From Clostridiales bacterium (GTDB lineage: Bacteria; Bacillota; Clostridia; Saccharofermentanales; Saccharofermentanaceae), in the NCBI GenBank assembly GCA_017962145.1, contig JAGCVX010000005.1, positions 186,001-250,000 on the forward strand: a stretch of DNA of 64,000 nt, read 5' to 3'. Below are positions 58,019 through 64,000 of this stretch, one piece after another. Made by a program: the position numbers and the translations under genes. Every line of letters begins with the position of its first letter. Position 1 is the stretch's first letter. A model generated the notes under the pieces. That model searched no databases and had not been told where the DNA came from. It saw nothing but the letters and a program-made list of their open reading frames with translations.

Positions 58019-58957
58019 ATGAAGATATATGCCGCCCCGCTTGAAGGCGTGACAACTTACATATTCCGCAAGGCCTATAACGAGATCTACGGTAGTGTGG
58101 ATAAATACTTTGCACCGTTCCTTTCACCGGCGGAGAACTGTCCGATGACTCCCCGCGAGAAAAAGGATATCGCGCCAGAAAACAATAGCGGAATCAACCT
58201 GGTTCCCCAGATCCTTACATGCCGTTCGGAGCACTTTATCGAAGCAGGAAAAGAGCTCGCTTCCATGGGATATAAAGAAATCAATCTGAACCTTGGTTGT
58301 CCTTCGGGAACAGTCTGCGCAAAAGGAAAAGGCTCTGGATTTCTACATGAGAAGGATGCCCTCCAAAAGTTTCTGGATGACATCTATTCTTATAGTGAAG
58401 CAGAAGGCATGAAGATCTCGATCAAGACGAGACTCGGCTATGCAGATCCGGAAGAATTCTACGAACTCGTAGAGATCTTCAATGCATTTCCCGTAAGAGA
58501 ACTGATCGTGCATCCCAGGATCAGGACTGACTTCTATAAGGGCGAACCTCGAAAAGAATTCTTCACCTATGCACTGGAACATGTGAAGTGTCCGCTCGTA
58601 TATAACGGAAATATCTTTTCCTGTGAGGACTACGAAGAGTTTTCAAGTTATTTCGGAGTCAGCCTTGATCCCATCATGTTAGGTAGAGGCCTGGTATCCG
58701 ATCCTTCCCTTGCCGGGAAACTCAAGGGAGAAACTGTGCAAACGGACTTTGCAAAGCTCAGGAAATTACATGATATCCTGTATCACAAGTATCAGAAGAT
58801 CATGTCTCCTGACATCAACGTGCTTTACAAAATGCGGGAGCTGTGGACGTATTGGCAAGTGCTTTTCGAGGATAAGGATCGCGAGATCAAGCGTCTTCTG
58901 AAGGCGAAAAAATATGCGGAATACGAAGCTATCGCATCCCGCATTCTAACCGAGTAA
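58019..58957 (+). CDS. tRNA-dihydrouridine synthase
   Basis: 312 residues with FMN-dependent TIM barrel. The start MKIYAAPLEGVTTYIFRKAY is the substrate/flavin segment, INLNLGCPSGTVCAKGKGS carries the catalytic cysteine, ISIKTRLGY and ELIVHPRIRTDFYKG follow, and VYNGNIFSCED and IMLGRGLVSDP bind the phosphate of FMN. It reduces uridines in the tRNA D-loop. The member is of the Firmicutes type that starts directly with MKI-Y; GAAGGAAA lies eleven bases before the ATG. A GTG at 57971 would add 16 residues. Divergent from the MarR gene and so possibly affected by its operators. Confidence 0.9.
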   Translation: MKIYAAPLEGVTTYIFRKAYNEIYGSVDKYFAPFLSPAENCPMTPREKKDIAPENNSGINLVPQILTCRSEHFIEAGKELASMGYKEINLNLGCPSGTVCAKGKGSGFLHEKDALQKFLDDIYSYSEAEGMKISIKTRLGYADPEEFYELVEIFNAFPVRELIVHPRIRTDFYKGEPRKEFFTYALEHVKCPLVYNGNIFSCEDYEEFSSYFGVSLDPIMLGRGLVSDPSLAGKLKGETVQTDFAKLRKLHDILYHKYQKIMSPDINVLYKMRELWTYWQVLFEDKDREIKRLLKAKKYAEYEAIASRILTE

Positions 58958-58987
58958 TCGGTTTAATTCATTCGGCTGAGATCTATC

Positions 58988-59031
58988 CTCTTATCCATTG
59001 AATATAGTTTTGCGGATCCTATTTATCCTCC
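58988..59031 (-). pseudogene. Relic of a Nudix gene start (44 bases)
   Basis: This stretch matches 60017-60060, the ribosome site and first codons of the Nudix gene, at 36 of 44 positions without gaps. The GGAGG is kept, but the ATG has become ATA and the frame is not open afterwards. It lies directly after the C_GCAxxG gene stop, where a second Nudix copy would be expected if the cassette had been duplicated. Confidence 0.6.
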
Positions 59032-59038
59032 TAAAGTT

Positions 59039-59383
59039 TCATTCGGGATCCGATGTAAAACCCATCATCGCAACAATAGATGCAGCCGTTCCGACATAGT
59101 CATTGCATTTCCCGCTGAGCATGCCGCGAAGCTCGCCACACTTAAGATACTTGTGCTTTTCAATAAATCGTCTCTCGAATTCAGCTACATCCGCATCCAA
59201 ACCACCCATCTCACGGATAGTCTGTTCTGCAGCGAGCACGGCACCGCACATTCCGCCGTTCTCCCTCGGTTTCGGAGGATTTGTCTTATTCGGATTACTC
59301 GCGCTGAGCGAATCATATACGGCCATCGCGCAATTCATGCCGCTACGGTGATTGCTTCTTGCAATGGATTCATAATCGATCAT
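59039..59383 (-). CDS. C_GCAxxG_C_C-family putative redox protein
   Basis: 114 residues. The four conserved cysteines of this small family are present: Cys18 (MNCAMAVYD), Cys46 in ENGGMCGAVLAAEQT (the GCAxxG site, here M-C-G-A-V-L-A), Cys82 in LKCGELRG and Cys93 in GKCNDYV. They probably bind a metal or form redox disulfides; the function is unproven. GAGG lies six bases before the ATG at 59383, which is one base after the Nudix stop, so the two are coupled. Longer frames upstream lie inside the Nudix gene. Confidence 0.82.
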   Translation of the reverse strand: MIDYESIARSNHRSGMNCAMAVYDSLSASNPNKTNPPKPRENGGMCGAVLAAEQTIREMGGLDADVAEFERRFIEKHKYLKCGELRGMLSGKCNDYVGTAASIVAMMGFTSDPE

Positions 59384-59384
59384 G

Positions 59385-60050
59385 TTATACCTCATTCTTC
59401 TCGTACGGATAGCTGCAAAGCACACTGTCCAGATACTTAATTCCGCAGAAATACTTGCAGATCGATGTGTCCTTTACCGCGCATTTATGTTCTTTAGTAT
59501 TTTCCGCTTCATTCCACGCACAGGAACTCTGATTCCAGGCAACATTTTCACTAACCAGATCAATGTCCATATTTGCGCCGGCAAGCTCCCTGATCTTTTT
59601 ATCACTCGCAAAAATCTCGTTCCACAGATCATCATGAGACTTAGTGAACAGTTCCGGTTTCTCGTCTTTAGAAAAGTACCTCAGTTCTTTCGTTTCAATC
59701 TGATCACAGTAGAGTTCTCCTCCTACCGGCAGAAGTTCGTACGCGATAACGATACTCTGCGCCTCATCTCCACTCGAATACCTGATATTCAGATCAGTGA
59801 AAACTCCTATGACTTTTCCGACTTCTACGTCAAGCCCAGTCTCCTCTTTTGCCTCACGGACTGCGGCCATTTGCGGCGTCTCGCCGATCTCGACTGCGCC
59901 TCCGGGGAAACCCCACTTGTTAGTGTCTCCTCTTCTTTGCAGTAGGATCTCTCCCTTATCATTGAAGATACAGCCACCCGCAAACGTAAGAATGATTTTG
60001 TCGTGGCCTACTTTATCTCTTATCCATCGGATATAGTTTTTCGAATCCAT
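59385..60050 (-). CDS. Nudix hydrolase with cysteine-rich C-terminal tail
   Basis: 221 residues. The Nudix domain (about 15-150) has GGAVEIGETPQMAAVREAKE (50-69) followed by ETGL, with all metal-binding glutamates. A further 60 residues carry five cysteines (177, 190, 198, 202, 212) in the pattern CAWNEAENTKEHKCAVKDTS and ICKYFCGIKYLDSVLC, unusual for Nudix enzymes; small free-standing proteins with this pattern occur in clostridia as far as I recall. It may bind a metal or sense redox state. GGAGGAG is next to the ATG. The C_GCAxxG gene follows directly. Confidence 0.85.
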   Translation of the reverse strand: MDSKNYIRWIRDKVGHDKIILTFAGGCIFNDKGEILLQRRGDTNKWGFPGGAVEIGETPQMAAVREAKEETGLDVEVGKVIGVFTDLNIRYSSGDEAQSIVIAYELLPVGGELYCDQIETKELRYFSKDEKPELFTKSHDDLWNEIFASDKKIRELAGANMDIDLVSENVAWNQSSCAWNEAENTKEHKCAVKDTSICKYFCGIKYLDSVLCSYPYEKNEV

Positions 60051-60084
60051 TCTCTCCTCCGTACTGTAAACTGCTTGAGAACGC

Positions 60085-61296
60085 CTATAACTCTAACGTG
60101 TAGAAACATTCCGGATACTTTACATTATTCAGTTCAAAATCACATTTGTAATCGGACAACTGCCCGCCCCAGGATTCGTACACTTTCCGAGCTTTGGAAT
60201 TCTCCTTCAGTACACCGATAACGAAGTGCTCCGCTCCTTTTTCTTTCGCCCATTTCATGAATATGTCCTTAAGGGCTGTACCGACTCCCATTCCGTGATA
60301 TTCCGGATAAATATATAGCGCGACCAGATCGGCGTATTCTCCCCTGAAGTGTTCATAAACCGAATCCAGCGTACCGAACATGACTCCGATGATCTTCCCA
60401 TCCCATTCCGCCACATATGCGATCTTTCTGTCGCCAAGGAACTTCTCCTCCGTAAACTCACGGATCTTATCATCTTTCCAAGTCTCGCGCTCCTCAAAGA
60501 CTTCCTGCGGGAAGATATGCGCATATGCTTCACGCCATACATCGTTGATCAGCGTGTACCATGAATACCCATCTTCTTTACGAACCATCCTGTAGCTTAT
60601 ATCCCCGGTTTTCAAAGTCTTGATAAACGACTTGATGATTCTGTAAGGGCCGTCCCCTCTGTAGTCCAGCTGTGGAATGAAAAGAGTGCCCACGAAGAAC
60701 GGATGCTCCTTGATCTCGAATCCTCTAAGACATTCTTCGTTATTCTGCACTACTGCTTTGATTTCATCACTTGCTCGAAAAGCACTGCTATATGTTTCAT
60801 TGAACCCGTAATTACAACGGTATTCTCCGACAAACTCACTCTCGCCCATTGTTTTCCCGAGGATCGAATCTGGATTGGATATCGTCAATTGTTCCTTCTG
60901 CCTTACTAACGAGCAAGCAAGTCTTTCGATCACGGGATTTTCACAGTCCGCATCATTCTCAACGCTATCTGCTCCATTAAGGCCTAGCACATTACGAGCG
61001 AACTCGATGACCATATGCTGAAATCCCGCGCACGTACCCAGCGCAGGCACCCCGTTCTCTCTTGCGTAATGAATAGCCGACAACACATTCTTCGTGTTCC
61101 TGTAAGGACTTCCCGGTGAGAACCAGAATCCGTCAAATGCACTTAGATCCTCGGATATATCCAGTTCGTCGCTCGCGATCCACTGCACATCAAGTTCGAC
61201 CTGCAGATCTTCTGAAACGTCTTCCAGAGACTTCAGGATAAGATTGTGGGTTTCTTCCTGTGAATTGTAGTCACCAATAACAGCTATTCTCTTCAC
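60085..61296 (-). CDS. CTP-synthase-like amidotransferase domain fused to GNAT acetyltransferase
   Basis: 403 residues. The first 225 resemble the C-terminal glutaminase domain of CTP synthase: IAVIGDYNSQEETH, GFWFSPGSPYRNTKN and GTCAGFQHMVIEFARNVLG with the nucleophile position at Cys89. The histidine-glutamate pair of the triad, normally FHPE, is FIPQ (206-209). This is the CTPS-C-related (seleno)protein family, in which Sec can replace the cysteine. The last 170 residues are a GNAT domain: LYIYPEYHGMGVGTALKD as acetyl-CoA loop, ENSKARKVYESWG near the end. The start is GTG with GGAGG six bases upstream. Substrates unknown. Confidence 0.85.
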   Translation of the reverse strand: MKRIAVIGDYNSQEETHNLILKSLEDVSEDLQVELDVQWIASDELDISEDLSAFDGFWFSPGSPYRNTKNVLSAIHYARENGVPALGTCAGFQHMVIEFARNVLGLNGADSVENDADCENPVIERLACSLVRQKEQLTISNPDSILGKTMGESEFVGEYRCNYGFNETYSSAFRASDEIKAVVQNNEECLRGFEIKEHPFFVGTLFIPQLDYRGDGPYRIIKSFIKTLKTGDISYRMVRKEDGYSWYTLINDVWREAYAHIFPQEVFEERETWKDDKIREFTEEKFLGDRKIAYVAEWDGKIIGVMFGTLDSVYEHFRGEYADLVALYIYPEYHGMGVGTALKDIFMKWAKEKGAEHFVIGVLKENSKARKVYESWGGQLSDYKCDFELNNVKYPECFYTLEL

Positions 61297-61407
61297 TTTT
61301 CACCTCCGCAAAAAGGTTTCTATCGCCATTATATCTTATTCTCTCTGTATGAAATACTGCATTTTTGGTAGAATCATGGTACGAGTAGTATAAAGAGGGA
61401 TCCGCAT

Positions 61408-62370
61408 ATGATAACGAAGAACCGACAGTCAGATAGTGTTATACGTGAGATGATCAGGAAGGCATTTCCTGAGAAAGCAGTTTCAAGCATCAAGGAACTA
61501 ACCGAGGGAATGTGTAATGTTACCTACGCCATCACCTTCACTGACGGCGAGGAATGCATCCTGAAGATCGCGGCAAAAGATACGACCGGAAATACCTCGA
61601 ATGAGATCTGCTTAATGGCTGCGGAAGTTTCTGCGATGGAATTAGTGAGAAAAAACTGCACCTTCAAGGTCGCGGATGTCTTCGCTTACGATCGCTCCAG
61701 AACGATCTGTGACGGCGATTACTTCTTTATGGAAAAACTGCCGGGAACCAACTACAGTTTCATCAAAGAGGAAATGCCGGACGAAGTAAAATGTGATATT
61801 GCGCGAGAGATCGGTGAGATTTCCAAACAACTATGTACTATCACCAACCCGCAATTCGGTTTTCTGGGAGATGAAAAAAGATATGATCACCTATCCGACT
61901 TTGTCCATACCATGCTCTCAAATCTGGTCTCTGACGGACAAAAGAAAAATGTGGATCTGGGATGTGACGCAGATCAACTCCTGGACGAATTCGAGAAAGA
62001 AAAGCACATTTTTGACGAAGTGTCTTCTGCTACTTTAGTTCACTGGGACATGTGGGAAGGGAATGTGTTTGTGAAAGACAATCACGTATCCGGCATTATC
62101 GACTGGGAAAGAGCCATGTGGGGCGAGGCGTTCATGGATGACCGCTTCCGAAGCCACAACCGGAATCCGGATTTCCTGGAAGGATTCGGAAAACAGGAGT
62201 TCACGGAAAACGAACTAAAGAGACTTCGCTGGTACGACATTATCCTGTATCTGACGATGATGATCGAAGTCTTTTACAGAGAATTTGAAGATAAGGGACA
62301 GTACTTCTGGTCGAAAGAACAGTTTTTGAGAGTCCTTAAGGCGCCGACGGAAGAGGAACAGGAAACATGA
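61408..62370 (+). CDS. Aminoglycoside phosphotransferase (APH)-like kinase
   Basis: 320 residues with the protein-kinase-like APH fold: N-lobe GMCNVTYAITFTDGEECILK (ATP lysine at its end), hinge FFMEKLPGTNYS, catalytic loop LVHWDMWEGNVFV (His212, Asp214, Asn219) and metal Asp in GIIDWERAMWGE. Such kinases phosphorylate antibiotics, choline, fructosamine or other small metabolites; nothing in the sequence selects one, and it need not be a resistance gene. GAGGG lies eight bases before the ATG. Its last four bases overlap the next gene (ATGA). Confidence 0.88.
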   Translation: MITKNRQSDSVIREMIRKAFPEKAVSSIKELTEGMCNVTYAITFTDGEECILKIAAKDTTGNTSNEICLMAAEVSAMELVRKNCTFKVADVFAYDRSRTICDGDYFFMEKLPGTNYSFIKEEMPDEVKCDIAREIGEISKQLCTITNPQFGFLGDEKRYDHLSDFVHTMLSNLVSDGQKKNVDLGCDADQLLDEFEKEKHIFDEVSSATLVHWDMWEGNVFVKDNHVSGIIDWERAMWGEAFMDDRFRSHNRNPDFLEGFGKQEFTENELKRLRWYDIILYLTMMIEVFYREFEDKGQYFWSKEQFLRVLKAPTEEEQET

Positions 62371-62816
62371 AGAACAGAAATGATTCTATTATTTCCATAA
62401 AAGAGATCCAAGAGATCATTGATTCGCGCAAGTTTGAAAGCAAGGTCGATGAGGGTTTTGATCAGCAGGAACAAGTTTGGTTCACGCACATGCAGGTGTT
62501 TAACGGAAACAGCAAACTGATCCTGGATCTGGCCAATGAATATACGATCTTTTTCGGAGACTGGCACGGCCATTATTTGCCGGATAGTAAGGATAGCATG
62601 CGTGAATTCCGCGAGACCTTAGAAGATCTTTTAGACAGCAAGATATGCTCTGTAGGCCGTTTTCGGGATGTAGACGGCGTAGAGAACTGGTGTGGATCTT
62701 CCATCGGATTCAGGGATTATCTTGACCGTGAGTACTTTCGAAGAGAATACGGCGATGACAAGATCATCCGCTGCAAGTTTTTCGATGAAACGCTGAATCA
62801 GACTTTTATGACCTGA
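62367..62816 (+). CDS. Hypothetical protein translationally coupled to the APH-like kinase
   Basis: 149 residues, soluble, acidic, not recognised. Features: an N-terminal helical part (SIKEIQEIIDSRKF), aromatic centre (VWFTHMQVFNG, YTIFFGDWHGHYLPD), and a tail with RDYLDREYFRREYGDDK. The ATGA overlap with the kinase gene is strong evidence that it is real and made in concert with it. It could be a partner or an unrelated passenger. No family motif or catalytic triad can be named. Confidence 0.6.
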   Translation: MKNRNDSIISIKEIQEIIDSRKFESKVDEGFDQQEQVWFTHMQVFNGNSKLILDLANEYTIFFGDWHGHYLPDSKDSMREFRETLEDLLDSKICSVGRFRDVDGVENWCGSSIGFRDYLDREYFRREYGDDKIIRCKFFDETLNQTFMT

Positions 62817-62836
62817 TATCCGTTTAACACAATCAC

Positions 62837-63435
62837 CTATAAACCCAGATATTCACGAATTACAGGCTTCGCCTCATCCATCTTCAATGGAGCTCCATGG
62901 CCACATGCAAGCCATTTCGGGTCGATCTTCAGAATAGTCTTTACGGTTTCCTTCATCATCTCAATGTTCACGGCATGCGGCGTAATGTCCGGCTTTCCCC
63001 ACATCGCGGTAAAAGCATCACCGCAGTAGAGGACACCGTCTGACAGTATTCCTATCGAACCATATGTATGTCCCGGAAGCGGAATGATCTGCGCATCAAA
63101 CCCAAGAGATCTCAAGTAATCCCAATTCTCGTTGATCAAAACATCCGGTGTATATTTGCGTGTTTTGAAAATAGACCCGTTGATATTTAAAGAAAGATTT
63201 CTGAAACGATACTTGGGCATCGTCGCCAAAAGCGACTGTGATCTGAAGTGACGAGGAAGACATAATCTACTTTTTCATCTCCAAGCCACTTATCCAGCGC
63301 CTTCAGATTCCCATACATACCTGTATCGATAAGCAAAACAGAATCCTTGCTTTTTAAAAGATAGCAGGTAGAACCTCCATGATCCAGATATCTTATCGGG
63401 TTTTCGCTTGGTATCTTTTCCTTATGGTGAATTTC
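62837..63435 (-). pseudogene. Broken metallo-beta-lactamase-fold hydrolase gene
   Basis: Two frames together encode an MBL-fold protein. Upstream (about 63250-63428) reads IRYLDHGGSTCYLLKSKDSV then LLIDTGMYGN and KVDYVFLVTSDHS; a shift of one base near 63230-63245 is needed to continue into SLLATMPKYRFRNLSLN, IIPLPGHTYGSIGILSDGVL, YCGDAF and ACGHGAPL. The H-x-H-x-D-H metal motif expected at the junction has shrunk to T-S-D-H, and no ATG or GTG starts the upstream frame, which continues from the larE stop. Three defects together argue for a pseudogene, though a sequencing error could explain the frame. Downstream of larE. Confidence 0.75.
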
Positions 63436-64000
63436 TTATTTTTCGATCACTTCGTTCATGCTGCCGGTTCTGTAACCGATCAGATCCATCGAAACATAAG
63501 TGAATCCGTAGGATTTATAGGCGGACGTGATTCTATTGCGAATGTCCTCACTGATAAGCTTCGGGAACTCCTCCGGCAGGATCTCGATTCTTGCCATCGT
63601 ACCATGAATGCGTACGCGCACCTGATGGAATCCGAGGTCAAGTAAAAGCTGTTCTGCCTTATCCACCATGCCGAGTTTTTCCTTGGTTATTGTTTCGCCA
63701 TAAACAAATCTGGAAGCCAGGCAGGCAAAGGACGGCTTCTCCCATGTCGGAAGACCAAGGTGTCTGGAAAGTGCACGGATATCGTCTTTGGTGAACCCGA
63801 CGGCGCGAAGAGGACTCTTAATTCCTAATTCCGCCACAGCCTGAAGACCCGGGCGATAATCTCCATTATCGTCCAGATTCGATCCTTCCGCGATCACCGT
63901 GATGCCTTCGTCCGCCGCAAGCTTAATGATCTTTTCAAACAGTTCGTGCTTACAGATATAGCATCTGTTCTTCGGATTCTGCGAAAAGCCCTCGATCTCC
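63436..64000 (-). CDS. larE: ATP-dependent sacrificial sulfur transferase LarE (partial)
   Basis: The C-terminal 188 residues; the 5' end lies beyond the window. NPKNRCYICKHELF, VIAEGSNLDDNGDYRPG, SPLRAVGFTKDDIRALSRHL and LPTWEKPSFACLASRFVYG are LarE signatures; the cysteine of the last segment is the sacrificial sulfur donor of Lactobacillus LarE (Cys176-type, here in FACLASR). LarE builds the nickel-pincer cofactor of lactate racemase. The missing N-terminus should hold the S-G-G-x-D-S loop. No larA, larB or larC is visible in the window; they may lie to the right. Confidence 0.92.
   Translation of the reverse strand, partial: EIEGFSQNPKNRCYICKHELFEKIIKLAADEGITVIAEGSNLDDNGDYRPGLQAVAELGIKSPLRAVGFTKDDIRALSRHLGLPTWEKPSFACLASRFVYGETITKEKLGMVDKAEQLLLDLGFHQVRVRIHGTMARIEILPEEFPKLISEDIRNRITSAYKSYGFTYVSMDLIGYRTGSMNEVIEK

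Noticed and set aside
57987..58022. Eleven-codon open frame overlapping the dihydrouridine synthase ATG as a leader peptide
   Set aside because: No ribosome site before it and no regulatory codon run; ATGA overlap may be chance.
1..64000. CRISPR arrays, insertion sequences, phage genes, rRNA
   Set aside because: No regularly spaced direct repeats, transposase, integrase or phage-structural motifs, and no rRNA signature sequences were seen.

Overview
The window looks like chromosomal DNA from an anaerobic member of the Clostridia (Bacillota), probably a gut or rumen commensal of the Lachnospiraceae/Oscillospiraceae/Saccharofermentans type. This is inferred from strong AGGAGG-type ribosome sites, HemZ, type II pantothenate kinase, family II pyrophosphatase with CBS/DRTGG domains, LRR-SLH-DUF4214 surface protein, GH95 and GH43 glycosidases, and C_GCAxxG-type small redox proteins. 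No sequence search was run. About sixty genes, one tRNA, several clear terminators and a few good promoters can be supported. There is no CRISPR array, prophage, insertion sequence or rRNA.

Layout. 0-6.2 kb: the end of an unidentified gene, a CmpB-type membrane protein, the purine operon purE-purF-purN-purH and a CapA-like lipoprotein. 6.5-9.8 kb: a small HEAT-repeat protein, a ferredoxin-thioredoxin-reductase catalytic protein next to thioredoxin, two membrane-anchored unknowns and a Nudix hydrolase. 10-16 kb: an SDR oxidoreductase, a GT-C-type membrane glycosyltransferase, a B12-binding radical SAM protein and a PutP-like sodium/proline symporter. 16-23 kb: a minus-strand cluster of acyltransferase, methyltransferase, nucleotidyltransferase-aminotransferase fusion (PntC-like), second acyltransferase and GH95 alpha-fucosidase, followed by tRNA-Pro(UGG).

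23.4-30.7 kb: a tightly packed minus-strand run, serS - unknown - pssA - coaW - HGSNAT-like acyltransferase - DUF3810 - hemZ. 30.8-36.9 kb: a signalling cassette made of a lipid-kinase-like protein with an altered GGDGT motif, a hybrid histidine kinase with HPt, and a PleD-like response regulator carrying one intact and one degenerate GGDEF domain; a second CmpB protein lies upstream. 37-47 kb: GH43 glycosidase, CBS-type pyrophosphatase, a FtsX/MacB-type ABC exporter, a purine permease, an iron-type alcohol dehydrogenase and an NAD-epimerase-like protein. 47-54 kb: four secreted or surface proteins (three lipoproteins and the LRR-SLH-DUF4214 protein) and an acyltransferase.

54-64 kb is an accessory-looking stretch of short, loosely related genes: a DUF2185-domain protein, a methyltransferase, a RibD-like reductase, a MarR regulator with a flavin-reductase-like partner and matching operators, a dihydrouridine synthase, a C_GCAxxG protein behind a Nudix protein with a cysteine-rich tail, a CTP-synthase-like amidotransferase fused to a GNAT acetyltransferase, an APH-like kinase coupled to an unknown gene, a broken metallo-beta-lactamase-fold gene and the end of larE. 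A 44-base relic of the Nudix gene start at 58988-59031 shows that this part has been duplicated and eroded.

No completely new defence or mobile system is evident. The observations most worth following are the altered lipid-kinase/histidine-kinase/diguanylate-cyclase module, the PntC-like fusion cluster without phosphonate-forming genes, the FTR-like protein with redistributed cysteines, the non-canonical amidotransferase-GNAT fusion, and the Nudix/C_GCAxxG cassette with its relic.
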